A stretch of 64,000 nucleotides of DNA from Rhizobium sullae (GTDB taxonomy: Bacteria > Pseudomonadota > Alphaproteobacteria > Rhizobiales > Rhizobiaceae): contig NZ_CP104143.1 in the NCBI RefSeq assembly GCF_025200715.1, forward strand, positions 3,482,501 through 3,546,500, in the 5' to 3' direction. Below the pieces are notes generated by a model. It had not been told where the DNA came from and did not search any database. It saw only the letters and a program-made list of their open reading frames with translations. Below, one piece after another: positions 47,512-58,567 of the stretch (position 1 is the stretch's first letter; every line of letters begins with the position of its first letter). The translations under genes were made by a program, and so were the position numbers.

Positions 47512-48423
47512 TCAATTGCCGCCGCTTGCCCGCTCGAGGTCCGAAAGGCGTTCCTTGCAAATGGCTGCGACAATCTGATGTAGATTCTCCGTCCGTTCAA
47601 GCAGCCAGCCGAGCGCTTCTTCGGTGATCTCGAAGTGTTTCGAGTAGCGCGCCTTGACATAGGCTTCGTTGAGAATGTTGTACCAGGCGATATAGCGGTG
47701 CTGGTCGCGCGACCATGCGTCGATCAGCCGGCGGTCCTGGTCTTCAGCCAGTCCCCGGAGGAATTTCAGATTGTGCGATGGCGGGCTGTAGTTGGTCCGA
47801 GTGAGGAGCAGGCAGGAATAAGCAGTCTCGACTGCTTGGTGGAGCATGAAAGCGGCGAGGGCCAAGTTGGTTTTGCTGAGATAGAACCTACTTCCGTCGG
47901 CAAAATCTTTCGCATTTGCGAAGTGTTTTTCGAAATGCTCCTTCGCCACCCTATACGCATCGGTAGCGGAAAGCTTTCTTGGTTCGGCCAGCGGCCGGTC
48001 GTCGAGCTCGTAGAGCACGATGCCCTCGCGCAAGATGTCGACGAAGAAATACTGGCCGTCGGCCAGGAAGTTGTTCACCTCCCTGGCACCATGGACGATC
48101 AGCCCGACCGGCGTCTTCACCTCTTTGTCCCATAGAAGCCGGTCGGTTGTTTTGTCCCAATATTGCGGTTCCGCCAGCTGTTTGGAATTGACGATGACGA
48201 GGATGTCGTAGTCGGAGCGGTAGCCCTTCATCGTGTGCGGCTCGTCGACCCAGGTGCCGCGGCAATACGAACCGAAAAGCAAAATCTTTAAGATCCGGCC
48301 GCGCTTCTTGAAGGCGGCCGACGTGCCTGACAGCGCATCGGCGAACTCCTCATGGATGATCGCAACGACGCGGGCAAGCTCGCGCTGCTTTTCTTCCGGC
48401 AGATGTTCCAGGGACGATCGCAT
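47512..48423 (-). CDS. Fused MNT nucleotidyltransferase-HEPN protein
   Basis: A 303-aa protein. Residues 40-85 hold a minimal nucleotidyltransferase core: LLFGSYCRGTW, then RSDYDILVIV with the metal-binding Asp pair. Residues 150-300 form a HEPN-type helical domain (LALAAFMLHQAVETAYSCLL, IAWYNILNEAYVKARYSKHF). In two-gene MNT/HEPN systems the NTase modifies the HEPN RNase; in this fused form the canonical RX4-6H of RNase HEPNs is not obvious. A nucleotide-transfer or stress role is possible. Stands alone between galE and tRNA-Ser. Confidence 0.82.
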   Translation of the reverse strand: MRSSLEHLPEEKQRELARVVAIIHEEFADALSGTSAAFKKRGRILKILLFGSYCRGTWVDEPHTMKGYRSDYDILVIVNSKQLAEPQYWDKTTDRLLWDKEVKTPVGLIVHGAREVNNFLADGQYFFVDILREGIVLYELDDRPLAEPRKLSATDAYRVAKEHFEKHFANAKDFADGSRFYLSKTNLALAAFMLHQAVETAYSCLLLTRTNYSPPSHNLKFLRGLAEDQDRRLIDAWSRDQHRYIAWYNILNEAYVKARYSKHFEITEEALGWLLERTENLHQIVAAICKERLSDLERASGGN

Positions 48424-48546
48424 GGGTCCATCGATAGGCCAAAGACGATTCGCCGTCCACTACTGGAAACTGTAGTTTGGCTCCCATCAAATCTACGGCC
48501 GGACTCCGAACATGTACCGGAAGTGATTTTCTTTGCGCCGAAGCTC

Positions 48547-48638
<92 letters not shown>

Positions 48639-48734
48639 GCGGTGCTGGTTGGCGCTCGTTTCGCGCGGGCTGTCTCATAGCGATCAAAAGGCGGACTGGC
48701 AAGACGAAATTGTAAAGCTTTTCCTCCTTTTGCC

Positions 48735-48763
48735 TTGACAGCTTTTTGACACTCGCGTATCCC
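48735..48763 (+). promoter_or_regulatory. Putative rplU-rpmA promoter
   Basis: TTGACA (48735-48740), 17-nt spacing, then TATCCC (48758-48763). The -35 with CCTTGACAGC is strong. The transcript would have a leader of about 170 nt before rplU, containing a CCCGC/GCGGG hairpin at about 48806-48830. Confidence 0.45.
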
Positions 48764-48939
48764 GCTCACGGAATAGGTGTGGAGTAGTCCGTGCCTTGCC
48801 CGCCTCGCGCTCGCGCGGGGTTTCACCGGCAGACAGAGTTCCGGGCGAACGCCCTGAAATCCTGCTTAATTTCGACTGATAAAAAGACGGCCACCTGCAG
48901 TTTGCGGGGAGAGCTGGATCGAACATGAAAGGATCAAAA

Positions 48940-49257
48940 ATGTTCGCAGTCATCAAGACCGGCGGTAAGCAGTACCGTGTGGCAGCCAACGACGTGCTGA
49001 CCATCGAGAAGCTTGAAGCCACCGCTGGCGACTCCATCGAATTCACCGAAGTCCTCGTAATCGGCGAAGGCGCCGACGCTGCGATTGGTGCTCCCTTCGT
49101 CAAGGGCGCTTCCGTCAAGGCCGAAGTGGTCGAGCACAACCGCGGCAAGAAGGTTATCGCCTTCAAGAAGCGCCGCCGTCAGAACTCGAAGCGTTCGCGC
49201 GGCCACCGCCAGCATCACACGGTCGTCCGCATCACGGACATCGTGGCTGCCAATTAA
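48940..49257 (+). CDS. rplU: 50S ribosomal protein L21
   Basis: A 105-aa L21: [20 protein letters not shown] at the start, [55 protein letters not shown] at the end. Binds 23S rRNA in the large subunit. ATG 48940 follows AAAGGATCAAAA; ATG at 48925 is in frame but would add residues the family lacks. Followed 34 nt later by rpmA as in most bacteria. Confidence 0.98.
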   Translation: MFAVIKTGGKQYRVAANDVLTIEKLEATAGDSIEFTEVLVIGEGADAAIGAPFVKGASVKAEVVEHNRGKKVIAFKKRRRQNSKRSRGHRQHHTVVRITDIVAAN

Positions 49258-49291
49258 GATCACGGGACTAAAGGTTTAAAGGAGAACTCCA

Positions 49292-49561
49292 ATGGCACAC
49301 AAAAAAGCTGGCGGTTCGTCACGCAACGGTCGTGATTCCGAATCCAAGCGCCTTGGCGTGAAGAAGTTCGGCGGCGAAACCGTCATCGCAGGCAACATTA
49401 TCGTGCGTCAGCGCGGTACGCAGTGGCATCCGGGCGCCAATGTCGGCCTCGGGAAGGACCACACCATTTTTGCGCTTACGGCAGGCAATGTGGACTACCG
49501 AACGAAGGCCAATGGTCGCGTGTACGTGTCTGTAATGCCGAAAGCGGAAGCAGCGGAATAA
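49292..49561 (+). CDS. rpmA: 50S ribosomal protein L27
   Basis: An 89-aa L27: [60 protein letters not shown]. Its N-terminus reaches the peptidyl-transferase centre. AAAGGAGAACTCCA is the ribosome-binding site. Ends the L21-L27 operon ahead of a strong terminator. Confidence 0.98.
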   Translation: MAHKKAGGSSRNGRDSESKRLGVKKFGGETVIAGNIIVRQRGTQWHPGANVGLGKDHTIFALTAGNVDYRTKANGRVYVSVMPKAEAAE

Positions 49562-49631
49562 GCCGGTAGCGCTCAAAAACAGCCGGCGTCTCATCGACCC
49601 GGCTGGCCGTACCAGGTTCAGTTCAGAAAAC

Positions 49632-49661
49632 AGGGGAGATGGGACGCCATCTCCCCTTTTT
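49632..49661 (+). terminator. Intrinsic terminator after rpmA
   Basis: Perfect 11-bp stem AGGGGAGATGG/CCATCTCCCCT with a GACG loop and a TTTTTC tail. The next gene starts 25 nt later, so read-through may serve it. Confidence 0.85.
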
Positions 49662-49685
49662 CTTTGTCCATAAGGAGGACTGAAC

Positions 49686-50318
49686 ATGCAAGGCGAACTG
49701 ATAAGGGTTGACCAACCACGGTCACCCCAAGAACGGCTGAGGCCGGAGCGGTTAAGGACCGATTGCCCTGTCTTGTTATCGGAAAGGCTCGTCATGCGCG
49801 CGCCCCACGAGGAAGACATTGACGCCCTTTCCCATCTCGCCAACAACGCCAAAGTCGCCACAATGGTATCGCGCATGCCGCACCCCTATACCGCCAATGA
49901 TGCCGCCGACTTCGTGCGTCGGACGAAGAATGGCGAGATTGGCAAGTGCGTCTATGCCATCACCAAAGCTGAAAACGGCGCCTTCATGGGGTGCTGCGGC
50001 GTCGAGCCGCAAGTCGACGAACGCACCGTCGAAATCGGCTACTGGCTTGGCGAACCCTATTGGGGCCAGGGCTATACGACCGAAGCATGCCACGCGCTGG
50101 TCGACATGGTCTTTCGCACACGCGACAATGTCGATCAGATTGATGCCCGTTGCCGGGTGATGAACATCGCGTCGCGGCGGGTTATCCAGAAGTGCGGCTT
50201 CCAGTTCCAGGGCTCAGGACTTGCCGCGTCGCTGGCGCTCGGCAGCAACGTGCCCGTGGAATGGTACCGGCTCGACCGGAAGACCTGGATGTCGCTGAGA
50301 AGTTGGGGGAGCCTGTGA
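49686..50318 (+). CDS. GNAT N-acetyltransferase (RimJ/RimL-like)
   Basis: A 210-aa GNAT protein of the RimJ/RimL type: LLSERLVMRAPHEEDIDAL, EIGYWLGEPYWGQGYTTEAC (acetyl-CoA motif with GQGYTTEA) and NIASRRVIQKCGFQFQGSGL. The substrate could be a protein N-terminus or a small amine. ATG 49686 has AAGGAGGACTGAAC in front. It overlaps a second GNAT gene (TGATG), and the pair lies between rpmA and obg, a place where many alphaproteobacteria keep such genes. Confidence 0.9.
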   Translation: MQGELIRVDQPRSPQERLRPERLRTDCPVLLSERLVMRAPHEEDIDALSHLANNAKVATMVSRMPHPYTANDAADFVRRTKNGEIGKCVYAITKAENGAFMGCCGVEPQVDERTVEIGYWLGEPYWGQGYTTEACHALVDMVFRTRDNVDQIDARCRVMNIASRRVIQKCGFQFQGSGLAASLALGSNVPVEWYRLDRKTWMSLRSWGSL

Positions 50319-50905
50319 TGAGCGCCGCCATCTTGCAGCGACCCAAGAGCAAGCAAGTGACGCCCGGCCGCGTGCCGGTCGTCACCACGCCCCGGCTGAC
50401 GCTCCGCCCGCACAGGTTGGCCGATGCGAATGCGATTGCGGAATCGCTGTCCGACTTCGCAATCACTCGGATGCTTGCCCGCGTGCCCGCGCCCTATGAC
50501 AGGCAGGACGCACTTGATTGGCTGGTTCCCGTGACGTCCGGCAGTCTGCCGGATTGGCACTTGGCGGTCACCGACGGAGACGACGCGCATATCGGCGTCG
50601 TCTCCGTCGAACTTCGCCACGGCCGCTGGCACCTTGGCTACTGGCTGAACCGCTACTTTTGGCGACGCGGCTATATGAGCGAAGCTGTCGCAGCGGTGCT
50701 GGAGCGCTTCTCCCGGCGGATGCCGGATACGGCGGTTCACTCGGGCGTGTTCGCGGATAATCCAGCCTCGCTGAGATTGCAGGAGAAGCTCGGCTTCCGG
50801 ATGACGGGATGCGCGGAGATCTACAGTTTCGCCCGCAACACCATGGTGTCGCATGTCGAAACCGTGCTTCAGCCCGGCGCCCTGCAGATCACGAAGGTTG
50901 CCTGA
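50318..50905 (+). CDS. GNAT N-acetyltransferase, second of a pair
   Basis: A 195-aa GNAT protein: TTPRLTLRPHRLADANAIAE, then HLGYWLNRYFWRRGYMSEAV (acetyl-CoA-binding motif with RRGYMSEA) and VFADNPASLRLQEKLGFRMT. Its ATG overlaps the stop of the previous gene, so the two are translationally coupled. Start chosen at 50318; the long upstream open frame overlaps the first GNAT gene and is spurious. Substrate unknown. Confidence 0.88.
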   Translation: MSAAILQRPKSKQVTPGRVPVVTTPRLTLRPHRLADANAIAESLSDFAITRMLARVPAPYDRQDALDWLVPVTSGSLPDWHLAVTDGDDAHIGVVSVELRHGRWHLGYWLNRYFWRRGYMSEAVAAVLERFSRRMPDTAVHSGVFADNPASLRLQEKLGFRMTGCAEIYSFARNTMVSHVETVLQPGALQITKVA

Positions 50906-50912
50906 CGAGACA

Positions 50913-50944
50913 AAAACGCCGCAGCCTCCGCGCTGCGGCGTTTT
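50913..50944 (+). terminator. Bidirectional intrinsic terminator
   Basis: A perfect 12-bp stem AAAACGCCGCAG/CTGCGGCGTTTT has A-run and T-run on opposite arms, so it can end both the GNAT pair (plus) and the convergent exonuclease-like gene (minus). Confidence 0.88.
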
Positions 50945-50945
50945 C

Positions 50946-51809
50946 CTATGCGCCGATCTCGACCCAGAGGGGGAAATGATCGGAACCCACCGAATCCGTA
51001 TCCACATGGGCGGATTTCAAGCGGCCCTGCAGGCCGCAACTGACGAAGCAGTAGTCAAGATGCATACGCTTTCCGTGGTTCTTCGGATCCATCCAACTAT
51101 AGCTTCCGGGCATGTAGCCTTCGAGCGCCGCCAGCGCGTCTATCGGCGTGCCGACGCGCGGCACGCGTCCGTAATATCTGTCCTCCATTCCAGCAAACGA
51201 GCAGTATTCCGCAGATTCCGGCACCATATTGAAGTCGCCCAGGATGACATAGTCCTCCGGGAGCGGCAGATCCGCAATCTCGAATTCGCTGGCACCCGTC
51301 ATGGAACCGCCTTCGAACGGAAACGCATGGATGTGCTCGTTCAGATAGGTGAGCTGACGGATACGCTCGTCGGGCGAAACATGATCGAGATGAACGGAAT
51401 AGACGCGAAGCGCGCCTTCCGGCGTATCGATGACGGCTTCGGTTGCGCCGCGTTGCAGGTTGAGTTTCGAAAGAGTGCGGCTTCGAGGCAGAAGCAGGGT
51501 GCGTGCCGACAGGATCGGCCACCGCGAAAGGATCATGTTTCCGAACTGGAAGCGCGTACCGCGCGGCGGAAAATCATCTTCGCCCGCCTCGACGTGCAGA
51601 TCGCAGGCCGGGCCATAGACCCAGAAATGGTCGGGAAAGAAGGCCGCAAGATCGGCCGCCATGTCGGCAAAATCGTTTCGTGCGAAGCCTCTGGTCACCT
51701 CCTGAAGCGCGATGATATCCGCGCCATCGAGGCTCTCCGCTATACGGCCGAGATCATAAATCCCATCAAGACCGAAGCCGTACTGTATGTTATAGCTCGC
51801 AAACTTCAC
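50946..51809 (-). CDS. Endonuclease/exonuclease/phosphatase family protein
   Basis: A 287-aa member of the EEP superfamily. KFASYNIQYGFG has the first Asn, ADIIALQEVTRG the metal-binding Glu, VYSVHLDHVSPDER a His region, DYVILGDFNMVPESAEY the Asp-x-Asn, and VGSDHFPLWVEIGA the final catalytic Asp-His. Substrates of the family run from nucleic acids to phospholipids; no signal peptide is seen. The preferred start is GTG 51809, giving the usual N-terminus; the longer frame to 51914 overlaps the obg promoter and start. Divergent from obg. Confidence 0.85.
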   Translation of the reverse strand: MKFASYNIQYGFGLDGIYDLGRIAESLDGADIIALQEVTRGFARNDFADMAADLAAFFPDHFWVYGPACDLHVEAGEDDFPPRGTRFQFGNMILSRWPILSARTLLLPRSRTLSKLNLQRGATEAVIDTPEGALRVYSVHLDHVSPDERIRQLTYLNEHIHAFPFEGGSMTGASEFEIADLPLPEDYVILGDFNMVPESAEYCSFAGMEDRYYGRVPRVGTPIDALAALEGYMPGSYSWMDPKNHGKRMHLDYCFVSCGLQGRLKSAHVDTDSVGSDHFPLWVEIGA

Positions 51810-51832
51810 GATAATCTTTGACCTCGGCTTGA

Positions 51833-54120
<2,288 letters not shown>

Positions 54121-54128
<8 letters not shown>

Positions 54129-55404
54129 GACTGTTGCACAAAGCCCTGACATTGACGCGCTGATGAACGACATCGGCCGCAAGGCCAAGGCTGCGGCACG
54201 ACCGTTGGGTTTTGCGTCCACCGAAGCCAAGGACAAGGCGCTGAATGCGATGGCCGACGCGATCCTCGCAAGCAAGGAGCAGATCCTTGCCGAAAACGCC
54301 AAGGATCTGCACGACGTCGCCGGCACCGATATGCTCGCCTCCTTCATCGACCGCTTGACGCTGAACGACCAGCGCATCAGCGAAATGGCAGAAGGCATCC
54401 GCGCCATTGCTGCGCTGAAAGATCCGGTCGGCGAAGTGATCGCCGCCTGGGATCGGCCGAACGGACTGAAGATCGAGCGGGTCCGCACACCCCTCGGCGT
54501 CATCGGCGTCATCTTCGAAAGCCGGCCGAATGTGACGGCCGATGCCGGTGCGCTTTGCCTGAAGGCAGGTAATGCTGTGATCCTGCGGTGCGGCTCGGAT
54601 TCGCGCCGTTCATCGCAGGCTATCCATGCCTGCCTCGTTAAAGGACTAAAGGCGGCAGGTCTTCCGGAGCATGCCATACAGCTCGTTCCGGTTTCGGACC
54701 GTGCCGCCGTCGGCGCCATGCTGCGGGGCTTGGAAGGTGCAATCGACGTCATCGTGCCGCGCGGCGGCAAGAGCCTCGTCGCCCGCGTGCAGAACGAAGC
54801 CCGCGTACCGGTCTTTGCCCATCTCGAAGGCCTCTGCCACATCTACGTCGACAAGTCGGGCGATATCGAAATGGCAAAGCAGATCATCGTCAATGCCAAG
54901 ATGCGCCGCACGGGCATCTGCGGTGCCGTGGAAACCCTGCTTGTCGATGGCGCTGCGATCGGCACGCACCTGACGCCGCTACTGGAAGCGCTGACTGGGG
55001 CCGGCTGCGAGATCCGCGCATCCGCCACGGTGTTGAAGGTCGCTCCAGGAATGAAGCCGGCGACCGAGGAAGATTGGTCGACCGAGTATCTCGATGCGGT
55101 CATTTCCGTTGCCGTTGTGGACGGCATTTCCGGCGCGATCGCACATATCCAGAAGTATTCGTCGAACCATACGGAAGCCGTGATCGCGGAAGATCCGGCT
55201 GTCGTCGAGCGGTTCTTCACCGAAATCGATTCAGCCATCCTGCTTCACAACGCTTCCACACAATTCGCGGACGGCGGCGAGTTTGGCATGGGTGCGGAAA
55301 TCGGCATTGCGACGGGCAAGATGCATGCCCGCGGTCCTGTTGGTGTCGAGCAGCTTACGTCCTTCAAATACCGCGTGCATGGCACCGGACAAACGCGGCC
55401 CTGA
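54121..55404 (+). CDS. proA: Gamma-glutamyl phosphate reductase
   Basis: A 427-aa aldehyde-dehydrogenase-superfamily enzyme, second step of proline synthesis (NADPH). [60 protein letters not shown] and [20 protein letters not shown] (catalytic Cys in GICGA) are all in place. Ends [13 protein letters not shown] as usual. Overlaps proB, and nadD follows closely. Confidence 0.97.
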
Positions 55405-55441
55405 CGTGACGACAGACGACATAGACCATCGCTACCTTCGC

Positions 55442-56026
55442 ATGCCGCACACCGAGCGCGGCATGGTCGTCGGTCTGTTTGGTGGTTCCTTCAATCCGCC
55501 GCATCAGGGGCATGCGCTGGTTGCGGAGATTGCCATACGGCGCCTCGGCCTCGACCAACTTTGGTGGATGGTGACGCCCGGCAATCCACTGAAGGACCGC
55601 AACCATCTTGCGCCACTTGCCGAGCGCATCGCACTCAGCGAAGCGATCACAACCGATCCGCATATCAAGGTGACTGCATTCGAACAGGCATTCGGCGTCA
55701 GTTATACGGCAAACACACTCGCCAGGGTAAAGGCACGCAATCCGAACATCCATTTCATCTGGATTATGGGTGCCGATAGCCTGCAGACCTTCCACAAATG
55801 GCAGAAATGGAAAGAAATCGCCCGCACCTTCCCGATCGCCGTCATCGATCGACCCGGCGCAACGCTTTCCTATCTCTCGTCGAAAATGGCGAAGACCTTC
55901 AGTTTCGCCCGTATCGATGAGGACGATGCCCGCGTGCTCTGGAAAAAAACCGCGCCTGCCTGGACCTTCATCCACGGCCCGCGCTCGGCTTTGAGTTCGA
56001 CCGCTATTCGGAAGGCTGCTGAGTAA
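55442..56026 (+). CDS. nadD: Nicotinate-nucleotide adenylyltransferase
   Basis: A 194-aa NadD (NAD synthesis: NaMN plus ATP to NaAD). VVGLFGGSFNPPHQGHALVA holds the HxGH-type motif, then LDQLWWMVTPGNPLKDRNHL, IHFIWIMGADSLQTFHKWQK, and SSTAIRKAAE as the ISSTxIR motif. Start chosen at 55442 (MPHTERGMVV), as in related rhizobial proteins; a GTG at 55406, 2 nt after the proA stop, would also work and lies closer. In other rhizobia rsfS and rlmH usually follow nadD; here a terminator follows instead. Confidence 0.93.
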   Translation: MPHTERGMVVGLFGGSFNPPHQGHALVAEIAIRRLGLDQLWWMVTPGNPLKDRNHLAPLAERIALSEAITTDPHIKVTAFEQAFGVSYTANTLARVKARNPNIHFIWIMGADSLQTFHKWQKWKEIARTFPIAVIDRPGATLSYLSSKMAKTFSFARIDEDDARVLWKKTAPAWTFIHGPRSALSSTAIRKAAE

Positions 56027-56054
56027 GCATTAATTTTGTAGGGCTGACAAATGA

Positions 56055-56089
56055 AAAGCCCGACGGGGGAGGATCCGTCGGGCTTTATA
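56055..56089 (+). terminator. Intrinsic terminator of the obg-proBA-nadD cluster
   Basis: Perfect 12-bp stem AAAGCCCGACGG/CCGTCGGGCTTT with an 8-nt loop and a T-rich tail, 29 nt after the nadD stop. Confidence 0.88.
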
Positions 56090-56104
56090 AACTCGATCGA
56101 CAAC

Positions 56105-56154
56105 TGGGAGGAGGAGTGTTGCCGACCCACATCTAGCGGCTTTGGGAGGAGGAG
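56105..56154. repeat. 12-bp direct repeat TGGGAGGAGGAG
   Basis: Two exact copies at 56105-56116 and 56143-56154. Each looks like a strong ribosome-binding site, yet no credible gene follows either one. Confidence 0.6.
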
Positions 56155-56210
56155 ATCGCCGTTTCGATAAGTATGTTTTATCATAACTTCGAGAAAGTGG
56201 AATGCCTTAT

Positions 56211-56231
56211 ATTGCATTGCAGCAATGCAAT
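56211..56231. promoter_or_regulatory. Perfect 21-bp palindrome
   Basis: ATTGCATTGC (56211-56220), A, GCAATGCAAT (56222-56231). The TTGC/GCAA symmetry is like sites described for PHA-granule regulators (PhaR/AniA), usually before phasin genes. None is visible here, so the site is an orphan. Confidence 0.55.
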
Positions 56232-56645
56232 GCGTGCAAGGCTTCTCCTGACCTGCGCCGCTTTTTGCGGCATTTTGCAACGGGTTAGCGTTAGAAACGT
56301 GAAAGACGCTCATAATGCGCCGATCCGGTCGTTTGATGCTGTCAATCGACATGATGACCGCCTGATGCGCGGGACTTTCATGTCGCTTCTCCAAACCTGC
56401 CGTGCGCGCTGCGACCCGCGACCTGACGCGCCTCCCTTTCGGAGGTAGACAGCGACTTGGTCTGATTGGCTAGGGCCAGCGGACATAGCGCCAGCAAGCA
56501 AGCTAAGTCTCCGGATCCGCTGCCTTGCCTCCCACAGCGACGACGCCCAGGGCTCCAGCGTCTCGATCGAAATGCCCGTCATCCATGATCTCCGAGTCGT
56601 GGCGACCCATCGATTCAGCAACCAGAAAAGAACGCAGCTGCAGCG
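56232..56645. other. Gap without an intact gene; possible transposase fragment
   Basis: On the minus strand about 56500-56621 reads TGISIETLEPWASSLWEARQ, similar to the N-terminus I recall for IS701-type transposases, but the match ends after about 25 residues and no more of the gene is present. Nothing else was recognised. Confidence 0.35.
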
Positions 56646-57815
56646 CTAGGACGCATCGGTGGAGAATTTGTGTATCGTAGTCGACTTCAGCGTTTCGCCC
56701 GGTTTCAGCACCGTCGTCGGAAAGGGCGGCTTGTTTGGCGAATCCGGGAAGTGCTGCGTCTCAAGGCAGAAGCCGTCGGTCTGGCGGTACTGCTGACCGG
56801 CCGCGCCGACGAGCGTCGAATCGAGGAAGTTGCCACTGTAGAATTGGATGCCGGGCTCGGTGGTCGAGATCTCCATGATCCGGCCCGAGCGCGGCTCGTA
56901 GACTCGCGCTGCGAGCGAAAGCCCACTACCTGACCGGTTCAGCGCGAAGTTGTGATCGTATCCGCGGCCATAGGCCATCTGTGGGTCGTTCGAGCGGATG
57001 CGTGCGCCGATCGGCATCCCTTGGCGGAAGTCGAACGGCGTGCCGGTCACGGAGGCGAGCTGCCCGGTAGGGATCAACGTCGCATCAACCGGCGTGTAGC
57101 GATCGGCGTTGATCGTGAGGATGTGATCGTCGATCCCACCCGTGCCGTCGCCGGCGAGATTGAAGTAGGAATGACTCGTGAGATTAACCACGGTTGGTTT
57201 GTCGGTCGTCGCCTCGTAGTCGATACGCAGCTCGTTGTCGTTTGTGAGGCTATAGACGACCCGGACCGTGAGCGTGCCGGGATAGCCTTCCTCGCCGTCC
57301 TTGCTCGTGTAGCCCAGCCGCGCTGCGGCGCCGCTGACGCTGCTCAGCGGCTCGACCGCCCAGACGACCTTGTCGAAGCCTTTCGTGCCTCCATGCAGGC
57401 TGTTCGGCCCGTTATTGGCGGCGAGCTTGTATTGCGTGCCGTCAAGCGTGAACTTCGCGCCGCCGATGCGATTGCCGTAGCGCCCGATCAAGGCGCCGAA
57501 ATAGGGGTTCATGGATTCGTAGTCGGCGAGTTCCTTGAAGCCGAGCACGACGTTGTCAAGCTTGCCCCAGCGGTCGGGCACATTGATCGCCGTGATGATG
57601 CCGCCATAGGCGATGAACTTGACGGACGCGCCCCTGTCGTTGGTGAGCGTGTAGAGATCGACGGCTTTGCCGTCCTGCGTGTTTCCGAATGGGGTCTTGT
57701 CCACAGAGCCGGCGCTGGCGTTCGTTCCCGTCAACAGCACGCCCATGCCGAGCACGGCCGCGCCGAGCACTGACCTATGCCACGTACGCGATTTGTTGGG
57801 ATCGATCGGTGTCAT
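56646..57815 (-). CDS. Exported aldose 1-epimerase (galactose mutarotase)
   Basis: A 389-aa mutarotase with an N-terminal export signal (SVLGAAVLGMGVLLTGTNAS). The mature part has NPYFGALIGRYGNRIGGAKF, NNGPNSLHGGTKGFDKVVWA (His of the substrate site), VNLTSHSYFNLAGDGTG (catalytic His), YDHNFALNR and a TTEPGIQFYSGNFLD segment with the Glu region. It interconverts anomers of aldoses, here in the periplasm. GGGAGGAAACC precedes ATG 57815. No sugar-use genes are adjacent. An intracellular paralogue may exist elsewhere. Confidence 0.92.
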   Translation of the reverse strand: MTPIDPNKSRTWHRSVLGAAVLGMGVLLTGTNASAGSVDKTPFGNTQDGKAVDLYTLTNDRGASVKFIAYGGIITAINVPDRWGKLDNVVLGFKELADYESMNPYFGALIGRYGNRIGGAKFTLDGTQYKLAANNGPNSLHGGTKGFDKVVWAVEPLSSVSGAAARLGYTSKDGEEGYPGTLTVRVVYSLTNDNELRIDYEATTDKPTVVNLTSHSYFNLAGDGTGGIDDHILTINADRYTPVDATLIPTGQLASVTGTPFDFRQGMPIGARIRSNDPQMAYGRGYDHNFALNRSGSGLSLAARVYEPRSGRIMEISTTEPGIQFYSGNFLDSTLVGAAGQQYRQTDGFCLETQHFPDSPNKPPFPTTVLKPGETLKSTTIHKFSTDAS

Positions 57816-58200
57816 GGTTTCCTCCCTTGACAGGCTCTTCGCCGGCGGCCTCGGACGAGCCGCCCAAAAGACCAATTTTAAACTCATCGGGCAATCAAGG
57901 TAAGCGCGTTCTGGTAGAGATTGTACAATAGCACCGTGCTTGAAAAGCGTGTGCCGGACACTGCCGGTCGCATCAGCTCATTGCCTGATCAAAATGCCGT
58001 CAGTGCGTGAATCGCAGGATGCGTATCCGTCTGATTCTCCACTTCGACCTGCTCCTAGTTGGTGTCGCAAAGCCGCCCTTTAGAGGTGAGCTTGACCCGC
58101 AGCAGACGATTTTGCTGCCGCCGCCGCGGTGCATGACCTCGAATGACCGATCTACGGCAGGGAAAGTAACGCTTGCACTTCCTGCGCCAGCAGGATAGAC
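57816..58200. other. Divergent promoter gap (galM-like / arsR)
   Basis: About 385 nt between divergent genes; it must hold both promoters. No further gene seen. Confidence 0.5.
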
Positions 58201-58220
58201 ACTGAACTATATGGTTCAGT
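58201..58220. promoter_or_regulatory. Palindromic operator over the arsR start codon
   Basis: ACTGAAC (58201-58207), six bases, GTTCAGT (58214-58220). The ArsR start codon (58211) lies inside the spacer. This is a likely autoregulation site. Confidence 0.6.
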
Positions 58221-58567
58221 ATGTAAGTCCTCCCCTCGATCTCTCGTTCGCGGCGCTGTCCGATGCGACCCGCCGCGGGATCATCGATCAGCTTGGGCGA
58301 GGCGACGCGTCGATCACCAGTCTCGCGGACAAGTTCCAGATGACGCTGACCGGCATGAAGAAGCACGTCCAGGTTCTCGAGCGGGCGGGGCTCGTCGTCA
58401 CGCAGAAGGTCGGACGGGTGAGAACCTGCAAGCTTGGGAAACGCGGCCTCAACGCGGAGGCCGAGTGGATCGAGGCGCATCGCAAGCTCTTCGAGGCCCG
58501 CTTCGAAGCATTGGACGAAATCATCGGCGAAATGACACAGGAGGGAAGCGATGAACCAGCAAGTTAA
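58211..58567 (+). CDS. ArsR-family transcriptional regulator
   Basis: A 118-aa winged-helix repressor: LSFAALSDATRRGIIDQLGR, ITSLADKFQMTLTGMKKHVQ, VLERAGLVVTQKVGRVRTCK. There is no metal-binding Cys cluster, as in the subgroup paired with AHSA1/SRPBCC proteins. ATG 58211 lies in the palindrome; GGATAG about 14 nt upstream may serve as ribosome-binding site. Overlaps the AHSA1 gene by 17 nt. Confidence 0.92.
   Translation: MVQYVSPPLDLSFAALSDATRRGIIDQLGRGDASITSLADKFQMTLTGMKKHVQVLERAGLVVTQKVGRVRTCKLGKRGLNAEAEWIEAHRKLFEARFEALDEIIGEMTQEGSDEPAS

Noticed and set aside
56173..56448. Plus-strand open frame starting MFYHNFEKVE after a strong ribosome-binding-like repeat
   Set aside because: It runs through the 21-bp palindrome and its later residues look non-native (Arg/Cys-rich); no family resemblance.
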